Shown: in pieces, positions 44,330 through 56,255 of the stretch
Layout of the letters: each line of letters starts with the position of its first letter
Numbering within the stretch: the first letter of the stretch is position 1
Source of the DNA: Owenia fusiformis
Taxonomy: Eukaryota > Annelida > Polychaeta > Sabellida > Oweniidae
Length of the DNA: 64,000 bases
Assembly (NCBI GenBank): GCA_903813345.2
Contig: CAIIXF020000002.1
Location: forward strand, 24,134,455-24,198,454
Direction of reading: 5' to 3'
Notes under the pieces: generated by a model
Seen by the model: the letters and a program-made list of their open reading frames with translations, nothing else
The model's database searches: none
What the model was told of the DNA's origin: nothing
Position numbers and translations under genes: made by a program

Positions 44330-47302
44330 CTAAGAGCGCAAGCTCATGTTGAGTAAAGAAATTTTATCACGCTCAACATACTTTTTCATCATGTGTAGCT
44401 CTCTACACCTCACAGGGGTAGTTTTATCAATGCCAATGAAATCATTCAGCACTGAGTCAGATTGTAAGTCAGATATAAGCTCCTTTGGTAGCCCAACAAA
44501 TGTGAAATTGTTGATTTGTGATTTTTCAATAATGTTTGCTTTGTTATTCACAAGCACAATGAGTGATTTTATTTCTGGAAACTGTGTGGCCATAGAGAGA
44601 ATAGTGAGCAGATATTGATTATCAGATTTTGTTTTTGGTAATGGACCAACACAGTCAATAAGAACCTTACTGAATGGTTCATCAAATGCAGGTATAAGTT
44701 GTGAAGGAGCAATTGAGATTTTCTGGTTAGGTTTCCCTACCATTTGACATGTATAACAAGACCTACAATACTCTTGGACATCTTGTTTTAATTTGGGCCA
44801 ATAGAAATGATTGAGTATTTTATGGTATGTTTTAGTTACTCCTAAATGACCTGCCATGGGAGAATCGTGAGCTAGACTCAGGATTTCCTTATGATATAAT
44901 TTTGGGACAACAATTTGATGTACAATTGCCCAATCATCTTCAGGGGAAGCTTCAGGAGGTCTCCACTTTCGCATTAATATGCCATCCTTTTTGTAGAAAC
45001 AAACAGGGACCTTGACAGCTTCATCAATAGTAAGACATCTTTTATGAAGATCAATGAGTGATGGATCATGCTCTTGTTCATAAATTAACATGTGTTTAGA
45101 ATGAGGATCATTTTTCAAAGAATCACTATCAGAAATAGAGGATGAAACCTCAGAACTAGAAGAGGATGAAACCTCAGAACAAGGAGGGGATGAAACCTCA
45201 TGAACACTAGCAGAAGAAGATGAAACTTCATCAGAACTAGCAAGAGCGGGCGAAACCGCATTAAAATAGTGATCCTGCTCAGAAGGTGAATCACCTCTGG
45301 CAATAGGCTTTTTCAATGAAGAATTTGCCTTAATAGATGACTGCTTGGCTTGAACAGAAGGCTGTTTCAATGAAGAATTTGCCTTTAAAATAGGATAAGG
45401 ATCATCTTTAACAAGTGGTGAGTGACATTCATCATCAAACAAGGAGCTTAAAAACCCACTATCAAAGTCATCTCCCACAGACGAATCCCCGCTATTAGCT
45501 AACTTTTTAGCCATAGCCCTAGTAACAGCACAAGCAGGATATATATCAGAGTCCTCTTGGACAGAATCCTCAATAGAACAAGGCTGATCAGAAACAATGG
45601 GGTGTAATGATACCTTACCCCCAGCTAAATCATTGCCTAAAAGCAATGCGACTCCTTCAACAGGAAGTTGTGGCCTAACACCAACAATAACTGGCCCTTT
45701 GACTAACTCTGATGTGATATGAATACGATGGAGGGGAACTTTAGTAAAACCTAATTCAATGCCTTGCATCAAAATATGGGTACCTGTGAATGACTCCTCA
45801 GATAAAGGAAGGACACCTTCTAACAACAAAGTCTGAGATGCACCCGTGTCTCTAAGAATCTTAACAGGCTTTGAATTGGTATCATCACTTGACAGTGACA
45901 CAGATCCTTCCGACATGAAAGGCTTATAATCCTCCATAATATCACTATGAGTAGATTTCTCAGTATGAGTATATGAATCCCAAACAATGGGCTTTCTTGA
46001 AATGGGAACAGTAGCACAACCATTTGAATGAGCAGAACCAGACATCTCTCTTCTATTCTTAATCCTATAGCATTCAGAAATAAGATGACCAGGCTTTTTA
46101 CAATAATTACACGTGACATTTGATTTTGGACCTGAAGAATTTGATTGATCAGATTTTGAGCTAAAACTCTGTGATGAATTAGACTGGTCTTTTGCTTTGT
46201 TTGATGTATTTGATGATGAGGACTGATTTGATTTAGAGTCATATGAAGGTTTGTTACCCTGATAACCCCTATAGTTAGGATTGCCCTTGATAAAACTACC
46301 CTTATGAGTAAGAGCATAATCATCAGACAGGGTGGCAGCTTGACTTAAAGTTTCTACCTTGTGTTCATCTAAGTAAGTTCTAATGTGATACTGAACACAG
46401 TTTTTAAATTGTTCTATTAGCATAAGCTCTCTGAGCTTTTTAAACTCTTCAGATACATCTTTAGAGACAAGCCACCTGTCAAAAAGCTGCTCCTGCTCTC
46501 GAGCAAACTCAACATGGGTTTGGTCACTCTGTTTGTGGGCATTTCTAAATTTTTGTCTGTAAGCTTCTGGCACTAGTTCATAAGCTTTAAGAATTGCATT
46601 TTTAACTAGGTCATAATCAGAGCATACTTCTCCAGAAAGAGAGGCAAATATTTCACTTGCTTTACCAATGAATACACTCTGAAGCATAACTGGCCATGCA
46701 GATTTAGGCCAGTCTAGGCTCTGAGCGACTTTTTCAAAATGTGTAAAGTATTTATCAACATTTTTCTCTTGAAATTTAGGTACAAATTTGAGAAATTTTG
46801 AAGCGTCAAACCTATTTTCAAAATGTTGATGCATAGTAGCATGTTCATCAGTTTTGGATTGAGCTTCTATCTCAAGACGTTTTAATTCAATTTCTCTTTG
46901 AATTTCTTGTTCTCTCATTTGTCTTTCATTTTCTCTTTTTTCTCTTTCATTTTGAATTTCTAACTCTTTTTCTCTCAATTCTTTTTCATTTTGCAACTCT
47001 TTTTCTCTCAATTCTCTAATTTCTCTTTCTTTTTGAATTTCTAACTCTTTTTCTTTCAATTCAAGTTCTTTAAGCCTAATGGGATCAGTATGCTCGACAT
47101 GCTGGGCTGGCTCCTCGGGCAGAAGTGATTCTGCGATCAAATATTGAAGTACAAAGTTTTTGATTGTACCTTTATTGTATGAGGTTTTGACTGACAGGCC
47201 AACATGTTTTGCAATTGCCAGAAGTTCAGTTTTCTTTAAATCATCAAATTCCTCCAAAGAGGGCGCTTCTAAAAATGTCTCAACCTCAAAACTCATTTTC
47301 AA
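44330..47302 (-). CDS. gag-pol (partial): Gag-protease-partial integrase polyprotein of the LTR element
   Basis: 990 codons from ATG 47302. Residues 1-65 form a Gag head; about 75-150 is a highly charged coiled coil of E/K/R-rich repeats; about 190-345 is a capsid-like / SCAN-like helical region (EFAREQEQLFDRWL). A CCHC zinc knuckle, CNYCKKPGHLISEC, lies near 400. The aspartic protease has D-T-G-A-S near 485 and the conserved L-L-G-N-D further on. After a Ser-rich linker comes the integrase zinc domain (H-x6-H near 810, C-x2-C near 844) and the start of the DDE core (IDCVGPLPKT near 881). The second acidic position is uncertain, the third (E) is absent, and the C-terminus (about 920-990) is unlike any integrase. 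No RT lies between protease and integrase, so this is either a Gmr1-type order with the 3' half deleted or an internal deletion. Gag and protease appear intact; integrase does not. Confidence 0.85.
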   Translation of the reverse strand: MKMSFEVETFLEAPSLEEFDDLKKTELLAIAKHVGLSVKTSYNKGTIKNFVLQYLIAESLLPEEPAQHVEHTDPIRLKELELKEKELEIQKEREIRELREKELQNEKELREKELEIQNEREKRENERQMREQEIQREIELKRLEIEAQSKTDEHATMHQHFENRFDASKFLKFVPKFQEKNVDKYFTHFEKVAQSLDWPKSAWPVMLQSVFIGKASEIFASLSGEVCSDYDLVKNAILKAYELVPEAYRQKFRNAHKQSDQTHVEFAREQEQLFDRWLVSKDVSEEFKKLRELMLIEQFKNCVQYHIRTYLDEHKVETLSQAATLSDDYALTHKGSFIKGNPNYRGYQGNKPSYDSKSNQSSSSNTSNKAKDQSNSSQSFSSKSDQSNSSGPKSNVTCNYCKKPGHLISECYRIKNRREMSGSAHSNGCATVPISRKPIVWDSYTHTEKSTHSDIMEDYKPFMSEGSVSLSSDDTNSKPVKILRDTGASQTLLLEGVLPLSEESFTGTHILMQGIELGFTKVPLHRIHITSELVKGPVIVGVRPQLPVEGVALLLGNDLAGGKVSLHPIVSDQPCSIEDSVQEDSDIYPACAVTRAMAKKLANSGDSSVGDDFDSGFLSSLFDDECHSPLVKDDPYPILKANSSLKQPSVQAKQSSIKANSSLKKPIARGDSPSEQDHYFNAVSPALASSDEVSSSSASVHEVSSPPCSEVSSSSSSEVSSSISDSDSLKNDPHSKHMLIYEQEHDPSLIDLHKRCLTIDEAVKVPVCFYKKDGILMRKWRPPEASPEDDWAIVHQIVVPKLYHKEILSLAHDSPMAGHLGVTKTYHKILNHFYWPKLKQDVQEYCRSCYTCQMVGKPNQKISIAPSQLIPAFDEPFSKVLIDCVGPLPKTKSDNQYLLTILSMATQFPEIKSLIVLVNNKANIIEKSQINNFTFVGLPKELISDLQSDSVLNDFIGIDKTTPVRCRELHMMKKYVERDKISLLNMSLRS

Positions 47303-47385
47303 TTAATTGCTGTCTTCACAATTTAAATATACAAATTTGGAATTTTGAATTTTGAAATATTTGAATTTTAGCTTGTTGTAGTTGA

Positions 47386-47403
47386 ATCCCGGACGAGCCC
47401 CCA
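47386..47403 (-). other. primer-binding site, tRNA-Pro type
   Basis: Minus strand TGGGGGCTCGTCCGGGAT, 5 nt after the 5' LTR, complementary to the 3' end of animal tRNA-Pro (including CCA). Confidence 0.85.
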
Positions 47404-47408
47404 ATTTC

Positions 47409-48298
47409 TGTTACGTTCGAAAATAACAGAAAGTAAAAACAGCAATTAAAATATGATAACAATATATTTATATTTTGAAAACTAAATAAAATAACAATAA
47501 TATAAAGGAGGTTTAATACTTAAGTGATGTCCAATCAATGATACGGCTTATTTTTGATGTTGATAAATGTCGTTGACGATCCTTGAGAATGTTCCAGATC
47601 ACGAAATGTTTCAATAATCGTTAATAGTTCTCCAATGTTTGTAATAATCCAATAATGTTTGTTGTAATCCTATAATGTTCGTATCCAATAATGTTTGATG
47701 ATAATCCACAAATGTTTGATGATAATCCACAAATGTTTGATGATAATCTACAAATGTTTATGATAATCCACGAATATATATATATGATAATCCGTATATA
47801 ATGTATATTGTAATATATGTCCATATAAAGTCCTCAGGTTGTATATTTGTAGTGTTATAAATGTTCCCACAGTAGGTGTCTGTAATATTCTGCTAAGAAG
47901 ATGTCCTTTGATCAACTTTGAAATTCTGCTACAGAGTAGATGTCCAGTTATGATGACTTAATTTATCTGCTAATGAGAGTCACTGTGCTGTTCTTTTTAT
48001 AATGTGAAAGAATGATCCAGAAACGAATCTTCTGGAACTACATCTTGATTGGACATCTTTAGTGACATGATTAAATTTTTATGAATGGTTATAATTTCTA
48101 GAACTATCTGGATGGTCAAGGGTTAATGAGTCATTCAGTTCAGTTTTGTTTACTAGATACAGTGTATAATGTCATTGTGACCTTGACCTAAGATCTCTAA
48201 TAAAGAATAGCTCAACATATACAGCAAGCATACATTACAAATTAAACTATAGGTGAATATAGTAGAATATAATATACATGTAGCTCACTACTGTAACA
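47409..48298 (-). repeat. 5' LTR
   Basis: 890 bp, TG...CA; apparently no difference from the 3' LTR. Expected to hold the promoter (U3) and R region; I do not mark a TATA box because the sequence is uniformly AT-rich. Confidence 0.92.
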
Positions 48299-48769
48299 GT
48301 ACCAGTGCACATAGAAGAACACAGGGCTTGACCAAGTGCCTCAACAGTTTGATGAATGGTGTGCTGACCAACAGAATGTACCAGTCTTCAAGCTTTTGTT
48401 TCTGATTATTCAAATTCAAATACTGAGCCTTGACTATGTGAGGGTTATAGGACAGGAGAATTTTCCTCTTTATCTCTAGATGGTTTCCCTTTGATTTTCA
48501 TCATTGTTAAAGACTAATAATGGGCGACGCCCACTTTTCATGCTGAACATTCAGGCTATTAAACCTCTTTCATGGATTGAACCAGAACCAGAAGGGCCAC
48601 CACAGTCACAGGCTACAGTCTCTAAATTCTCAAGAGAGCCTATGCTAAATATACAGCTGTCCAGAATCTATATGATGAAGTGATTTAACAGTTTGATGAA
48701 TGGTGTGCTGACCAACAGAATGTGTCAGTCTTCAAGATTTGGTTTCCTATTATTCTAATTGAAATACTG

Positions 48770-49390
48770 TGCCTCTACTCTAACTCGAAAAGTAGTGGAT
48801 GGATGTTGTTCATTCTTGATATGTAAATACGTACTTATGAGCCTGATGACACTTCGATTAGTAGGTGGCCATTTTAAAAAATGGCTGTCATTTTTACATT
48901 TTTACTGTAACTTGAAAAGTTTTGGAGCGATTTTGTTCATATTTCATATGTGAATACTTTAAGCATGGCACATTGTCTAATAAAACTTTGGGGAGTAGTC
49001 AGCCATTTTGAAAAATGGCCACCATTTTTATGTGTGTTACTTTACATTTTTTTATTATAATTCAAAAAGTAATAGAGCGATTTTGTTCATATTTGATATG
49101 CGAATACTCGTAAGGATTGCATACTGTCTTATGACATTTTGGGTAGAAGGCAGTCATTTTAAAAAATAGCCAGCATTTACATGCATGTGTGTGTGATTTT
49201 TTTAAAAATGTGGCTACTTAAAAGCATATTACTTCTTCTGATGATAACTTGGCTAGTAAGCAACCATTTTGAAAATGGTGGCCTTTCTTATGGGTGTTAT
49301 TTTATGATATTTGCTATACATTTTGTTTGTAAAAATGCCAGCCATTTCTGTTCGATGGGATTCGCTACACTTTGGCATTGCCGTTGTTCT
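48770..49390. repeat. degenerate ~150-160-bp tandem repeat (block 2)
   Basis: Copy of 23,375-23,990 with small indels. Confidence 0.55.
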
Positions 49391-49940
49391 GGTTTAATTC
49401 AATATATACATTTCTGCATATCCTAATCATCAAAAAGGTAGTTCCATTGATCAGACATCTAGAATCTAGAAAACTAGAATCTCAGAGTAAGCATAGGGAA
49501 GATTTTTTAAAATATATTGTTTCCATCAGATTCATTCAAACCAGTAACCTATACTAGTATCAAAGTAATTCTAAGAATATCTACATACACGTATGTGACC
49601 TGAGACAAAAATCGTAGATATTATTTTTTTAAAACAGGTATTTTTATTTAATTAGCACAGATTGAGGATGATTCCCATTTGGAAGAATGCTCCTGTTTTG
49701 TAACATTCAAAATCTACAGTTAAATGAATTTGAGAATTCAGTTGAATGGGTTTTTGAGGTTTGATGCTCAACCCCTTTGGCCAAAATTTTTTTTCAAAAT
49801 CATGCAGTTTTTCACCATTTTAATCACTTTTCTGGTGATATAGGTCATTTGTGGGCCAAAGTTGTCAAAAATGAATCCCCATGGAATTTTTTAAAAACTG
49901 ACCCCCCCCCCCCTTGGCAAATCCTTGCTACGAGCCTTAA

Positions 49941-50510
49941 AGGGTTCCGATAAGTGTCCCGTATAAAAACAATATGGCGGCTCCAAGCGAATCAACTGGA
50001 TCAGTCCATTTTTAAGAAATAAGGGGAGTTCTGTAAAATTCAGTTTATTGAAATTGTCTTTGAGATAAAATAATCCGTTTGTAATGATTTTGAAAACGTT
50101 ATCCATGGAGTGATTGCGTTCAAACAGTACATGTACAACAGCCAATATAAATCCTTGTATTAGAACTGCTTTGTTTCATTTGTAGGATATTTCATATGCC
50201 AAGCTGTGTGCTATTACGTCATGGGGAAATTTAGATGCCAATTTTTCCTTATTATACACAAATAGCAGATCCTGAAACTTCACCCATAAATTTGGAATTG
50301 ATTTGTCAAAATAAAAATCACCCTTTTATAAATGTGTGACGATCTATAATGTACTTATGCTATATAACAGTTAGAGGTGTTTACACAACGACATCGAACC
50401 TGTGAACCCTTGAGACTCTTGAGTATTATTCCGGGATCGGGCCTTTTATACTAAACGGTGAGCAACACCAGAAACGAGCGTTCGATTTGCTAAACGATAT
50501 GCGTCACCCT
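49941..50510. mobile_element. TTAA-flanked element (Kolobok/piggyBac-like MITE), block 2 only
   Basis: The insert begins AGGGTTCCG and ends GCGTCACCCT, with TTAA at 49,937-49,940 and 50,511-50,514. Block 1 keeps one TTAA at 24,527-24,530 in the same context (CGAGCCTTAAGAGGG). The terminal repeat is very short (AGGGT). 570 bp with no plausible protein. The TTAA target suits piggyBac or Kolobok. Confidence 0.75.
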
Positions 50511-51029
50511 TTAAGAGGGTTTGTTTTTCTGTTTGTTGATGTGATTAAAGCTGTTCAAAACCTTATTAGGTAGATACCAATGCTTTTTGTCACTCAACTG
50601 TTTGGCAATAAAAGTCTTTGCCTGCATTAAATAGTTATATACTGTCCTGTGCATCATTTTGAAACCATATCCTAATTTCTTTCACAAACCTTTTGTTGAT
50701 TCTACAAAAGTATCCAATTTGTAAACATCATTTAGCCTTTTAAGTGGGAACTTTTTTGAAATTTCCGCAATGACTGCCATGTGATTCTAGAATTCTCATG
50801 AATGTGACATGACATCACAAGATTTTGTGTAAAAGAGGGAATAGAAATACAAATAATAGAGAATATATTGTTTATTGAGTGATTTTTTATCAGTACATAT
50901 ACTACATACACTCTATGCATATACAGTAAAATAATAATACATTATATAATACATAACAAATAAGAAATAGAATAGTCAGCTGTCAATTAAACAAAAAATG
51001 AAAAAAGAATCAGAATTTGAATGTTAGAT

Positions 51030-51260
51030 TTCAACTGCTTTTCTCCAGTATGGATAAGATTGTGACTTATTAATTTAGATTCATGCACAAATGTTTTTGA
51101 ACAAATGTCACATTTTAAATTTTTTCTCCAGTATGAATGATATCGTGTCTTTGTAAATATGATTTTCTTGGAGATGTTTTCTAACAAAAGTCACAGTTCA
51201 ACTGCTTTTCTCCAGTATGGATGAAATTATGAGATTTCCTTGCAAATGTCTAAACTGCTT
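51030..51260 (-). pseudogene. degenerate C2H2 zinc-finger fragment (block 2)
   Basis: Third copy of the broken two-and-a-half-finger relic; reads [19 protein letters not shown] and [13 protein letters not shown] with the shared frameshift before LKCDIC. Confidence 0.75.
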
Positions 51261-51391
51261 TGACTCAAACAGTGGAAACGCTAAATCATAGAAAAATTAA
51301 AGATTTTCCAGACTCAAAATGCACTGTTACATATTATTCTGTGTTTATAAAGCTCAACAAAATAATGCTATAAATTTATTATTATATGTTA

Positions 51392-51598
51392 CCATGGGCG
51401 TAGTGCTATTTTAGTACGCCAGTAGTACGCCACCACCACAGGAACAAGAGTTGAGTGAATCAAAAAACGAGCATTCGAGGGGGTTTGGGGTTCACCCCAG
51501 GAAAATTTTGAAATTTGGTTGTATTTGGAGCAGATTTGCAACTGTTTGGTAGTTGGTACGCCTGTGCGTACCCAGCATACCGGGCGCTATGCCCATGG
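51392..51598. mobile_element. TTA-flanked MITE (PIF/Harbinger-like), block 2 copy
   Basis: Same insertion as 26,538-26,739: CCATGGGCGTAG...CCCATGG ends and TTA at 51,389-51,391 and 51,599-51,601. The shared position shows it was present before the blocks duplicated. Confidence 0.8.
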
Positions 51599-52329
51599 TT
51601 ACATGTAATGTATAGCAAAATAAAGAACCTTTCTATCATAATAAATGTGCTTATATATAATATACACAAAATCTGTAGAAAGTGAGAAAGAAACAGAAAA
51701 TAAACCTTTCATAAACCCTTAATTGGTTATCTAAAAGGTATATGGACAGTTTAATAATTGTCAGATTTATCATCAGTTATGTTGATATTTTGCATATAAT
51801 ATTTTAAATGTGATATACCTAAATAAAGTCCATTTCTTAATTACATATACAAATGCATATACATATATTAATATATAAAAAAAGCAATACAAACAAGTGA
51901 GATGGAAACAGGAAATAAACATTATCTACTTTTTTCCTTCTAAAGGACATATAAATTGCTGTATTTATGTACATGTGTTTTACAAAAATCATAACAAGCA
52001 GACAAGATACCTATATTTTTCAATTTTAGTTTATTTATTTTCTACATGCTGATTATAGTCTAATCTAGGCCTAAGTGATTTCAACTGCAATAAGAATTCT
52101 CAAAAATCTTCCAAAAGTTCTAAAATCTGCAAAAACACATTCAACTGTTTCACACCTTTTGTGGTAAAGGAGTGGTATCGATATGGAGAACTGAATTCAA
52201 CAATGTTTTTCTCTTAAACCAATCATTGAAAACATTCTGTTAAAACACGGTATTTTATGTTATGTTGACTGATTGACAACAATTTAATGCGAAAATTATT
52301 TAGAAATATTTTATATAACTGTTTTTGTT

Positions 52330-53987
52330 ATGTCCCCACCACATAGTGTGGGGCCACCACATAGTGTGGGGCCATATTGTCGGCCTAGGCGCGTCCGTCT
52401 GTCCGTCCGTCTGTCTGTCCGTCTGTCTGTCCGTCCGTACGTCCGGCAGTTTTCTCCAAAACCGCTACAGATATCACCTTCAAATTTTCAGGGATAACTT
52501 ATGAGTGCATACAGATGTGGATGAAAAAAAATTAACTCAATACCTACTTCCTGTCGGCCATTTTGAAGTCAAATGCTAAAATCCTTGTCTGCAAACTTTA
52601 AGAAAAATGGCTTCACAGTTGCTTTTAAAACTTTAACATCTTGTTCAGCTCACTTCATTCTAGATCTGATTAGGTTTTGGACCTGTTAGCTCAGTCATGT
52701 CAGCCATTTTGAATGTTTTAAGAAAAGTTAGCGCACGATAATACTTTGTATCATATTGAATGGTTTTTTCAGTTTTCATACTTTAACTTTTTAGTAGCTT
52801 TATAAATAATTTCAGGTGTACTTTGTTGTAAAAGCTTATGTTATTGTTAACAGTAGTTATATGTGATAATTTTGTAAAAAGATTTCAGCAAAAACTCATA
52901 ATCACTTTTTTATTGTCGGCCATTTTGGATTTTTCCGTCTTAAAATCTTGTCTGTAAAGACTTGTCTACGCATTTTCAGGCGAACCGTTTGGTAGATCAA
53001 TTTCAAATTTTCAGGGATGATTCTTAGTAGGAAAATCTAGATCTGATTAGCTTTGGGCATTCTGGGTAAATGTCAAGGCAGCCATTTTGGATTTTCCGTC
53101 CTAAAATCTTGTCTGTAAAGTCTTGTCTACGCATTTCCAGGTGAACCGTTTGGCAGATCAATTTCAAATTTTCAGGGATGATTGTTAGTATTAAAATCTA
53201 GATCTGATTAGTTTTTGGGCATTCTGGGTAAATGTCAAGGCAGCCATTTTGGATTTTCCGTCCTAAAATCTTGTCTGTAAAGTCTTGTCTACGCATTTTC
53301 AGGTGAACTGTTTGGTAGATCAATTTGAAATTTTCAGGGATGATTCTCAGTATGAAAATCTAGATCTGATTATTTTTACGGCATTCTGGATAAATGTCAA
53401 GGCAGCCATTTTGGATTTTCCGTCTTAAAATCTTGCCCGTAAAGTCTTGTCTACACGTTTTTAGGTGAACCGTTTGGTAGATCAATTTCAAATTTTCAGG
53501 GATGATTCTTAGTATGAAAATCTAGAACTGATTAGTTTTTGGGCATTCTGGGTAAATGTCAAGGCAGCCATTTTGGATTTTCTGTCCTAAAATCTCGTCT
53601 GTAAAGTCTTGTCTACACATTTCCAGGTGAACTGTTTGGTAGATCAATTTCAAATTTTCAGGGATGATTCTTAGTATGAAAATCTATAACAGATTAGTTT
53701 TTGGCATTCTGGATAAATGTCAAGGCAGCCATTTTGGATTTTCTGTCCTCAAATCGTGTCTGTAAAGTCTTGTTTACATGTTTTCTGGTTAACTGTGTGA
53801 CGGATCAATTTCAAATTTTCAGGGGTGGTTCTTAGTATGAAAATCTAGAACTGACTAATTTTTGGGCATTCTTGGTAAATTTTAAGGTGGCCATTTTGGA
53901 TTCTCCGTCCTCAAATTGTGTCGGTAAAGTCTTGTCTACTCATTTTTAGGATAACCATTTGACAGGATCACCCATAGGTGGGGACAT
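52330..53987. mobile_element. pearl-like tandem-core unit A
   Basis: Begins ATGTCCCCACC, ends GGTGGGGACAT. A GTCC/GTCT microsatellite lies near the left end (about 52,391-52,445), then roughly seven ~160-bp core units sharing GTCTACGCATTTTCAGGTGA, TTCAAATTTTCAGGGATGAT and GCAGCCATTTTGGATTTTCC. This matches the architecture of bivalve pearl elements. Confidence 0.65.
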
Positions 53988-54242
53988 ATTGTACACATTT
54001 GTGTTCTTGTTAACATTTTCTGTTTTTCTAGTGCAATTGTTTTTGCTCCTTTCTACCAATTCTTGAGAATGAAATAAAATGTCTTTCCGAACCTTGTTGG
54101 AACAAAATAGCATATACAGCATGTTTTTAGACCTCTCAATATTATAGTTATACAAAGGAATTTTTGGTTGATTTTAAAAAAGTATTCAAAAAATTAAAAC
54201 AAAATCCCTCCAAAATAGATAAAAACCAAGATAAACCTTTTT

Positions 54243-55712
54243 ATGTCCCCACCACATAGTGTGGGGCCATATTGTCGGCCTAGGCGCGTCCGTCCGTCCG
54301 TCTGTCCGTCTGTCCGTCCGTACGTCCGGGAGTTTTCTCCAAAACCGCTACAGATATCACCTTCAAATTTTCAGGGATAACTTATGAGTGCATACAGATG
54401 TGGATGAAAAAAAATTAACTCGATACCTACTTCCTGTCGGCCATTTTGAAGTCAAATGCTAAAATCCTTGTCTGCAAACTTTAAGAAAAACGGCTTCACA
54501 GTTGCTTTTAAAACTTTAACATCTTGTTCAGCTCACTTCATTCTAGATCTGATTAGGTTTTGGACCTGTTAGCTCAGTCATGTCAGCCATTTTGAATGTC
54601 TTAAGAAAAGTTAGCGCACGATAATACTTTGTATCATATTGAATGGTGTTTTTGAGTTTTCATATTCTAACTATTTAGTAGCTTTATAAATAATTTCAGA
54701 TGTACTTTGTTGTTAAAGCCTATGTTGTTGTTAACAGTATTTATATGTGATAATTTTGTAAAAAGAAATCAGCAAAAACTCATGATCACTTTTTTATTGT
54801 CAGCCATTTTGAATTTTTCCGTCCTAAAATCTTGTCTGTGGAGTCTTGTCTACGTGTTTTCAGGTGAACCGTTCGGTGGATCAATTCTTGATTTTCAGGG
54901 ATGATTCTTAGTATAAAAATCTAGATCTGATTAGTTTTTTGGCATTCTGGGTAAATGTCAAGGCAGCCATTTTGGATTTTCCGTCCTAAAATCTTGTCTG
55001 TAAAGTCTTGTCTACGCATTTTCAGGTGAACTGTTTGGTAGATCAATTTCAATTTTTCAGGGATGATCCTTAATATGAAAATGTACAACTGATTAGTTTT
55101 TACGGCATTCTGGGTAATTGTCAAGGCAGCCATTTTGGATTTTCCGTCCTAAAATATTGTCTGTAAAGTCTTGTCTACGCATTTCCAGGTGAACAGTTCT
55201 GTAGATTAATTTCAAATTTTCAGGGATAATTCTTAGTATGAAAATCTAGATCTGATTAGTATTTGAGCATTCTGGGTAAATGCCAAGGCAGCCATTTTGG
55301 ATTTTCCGTCCTAAAATCTTGTCTGTAGAGTTTTGTCTACGCATTTCCCTGTGAACCGTTTGGTAGATCAATTTCAAATTTTCAGGGATGATTCTTAATA
55401 TGAAAATCTAGATCTGATTAGTTTTTTGGCATTCTGGATAAATGCCAAGGCAGCCATTTTGGATTTTCCGTCTTAAAATCCTGCCCGTAAAGTCTTGTCT
55501 ACGCGTTTTTAGGTGAACCGTTTTGTAGATCAATTTCAAATTTTCAGGGATGATTCTTAGTATGAAAATCTAGATCTGATTAGTTTTTTGGCATTCTAGG
55601 TAAATTTTAAGGTGGCCATTTTGGATTTTCCGTCATCAAATTGTGTCGGTAAAGTCTTGTCTACTCATTTTTAGGATAACCATTTGACAGGATCACCCAT
55701 AGGTGGGGACAT
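54243..55712. mobile_element. pearl-like tandem-core unit B
   Basis: Same ends, microsatellite and left 600 bp as unit A (nearly identical by eye) but about six core repeats, so the two differ mainly in repeat number. Confidence 0.65.
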
Positions 55713-56255
55713 TTTGTACACATTTTTGTTCTTGTATTTCATTACAAATCAACCAAAATTTACTTTGTACAATTACAATATTGAGAGACCTAAACATGTT
55801 GTGTTTATGTCGTTTTGTTCCAATGAGGTTCAGAAAGATGTTTCATTTCACTCTGGAAACATGATACAAAGAACAAAACAAGTGTTTGATGTGTTTTCTA
55901 AAACAATATAGATGAAACTATATTTTTTTTTTCAATTATATTGTTACCATTCAAAAGATGACCATTAAATTGACAATGTGTAAAATGTTCAAAAGGTTCG
56001 CCATATCGATACCCATCTTTTCAGGATCAATATGAAAGGGAACCTTTAACCTTTCAATTAGTCAACACATGACTTGCCTAACGCATCAAAATATAAGTGC
56101 TCATTATTTTTCCAACACACTGTTTAAGTCCATGAGGTAAGATCTAATTTTAGGACATGGATATTGTATCCGGTATGAATGACCATATAATTTTTCAGAA
56201 AAAATTCTGTCCAATGTCCAATCCTTTACCAATAGATGTAGCAGTAACATCTCTT

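Larger units (their letters stand above)
42772..48298 (-). mobile_element. LTR retrotransposon, Ty3/gypsy type, lacking RT (recent insertion)
   Basis: Two 890-bp direct LTRs (TGTTAC...GTAACA) flank a 3747-bp interior. The 4-bp target duplication GTAC lies at 42,768-42,771 and 48,299-48,302, and the paralogous block-1 site is empty (GTGTACCAG at 22,904-22,912). Read on the minus strand, the 5' LTR is 47,409-48,298. A primer-binding site and a polypurine tract are intact. The only long open frame encodes Gag, protease and part of integrase; reverse transcriptase and RNase H are missing. It must have been mobilised in trans or been active before a very recent loss. Confidence 0.92.
52161..56016. 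mobile_element. composite inverted-repeat element containing two pearl-like units
   Basis: Inserted into block 2 only: CACACCTTTT (52,151) and CTTTTCAGGATCAATATG (56,017) rejoin to the block-1 sequence, leaving a CTTTT duplication. GGTATCGATATGG near the left end mirrors CCATATCGATACC near the right. A second inverted pair, about 53,990-54,180 and 55,715-55,890, encodes mirrored peptide phrases (LYNYNIER / YNYNIERSK). Exact ends are uncertain because the terminal repeats are offset by about 10 bp. Confidence 0.6.

Noticed and set aside
45820-46323. Second 167-codon frame inside the LTR element
   Set aside because: Alternate frame of the Gag-protease region, rich in Ile/Leu with no domain; a shadow of the real polyprotein.
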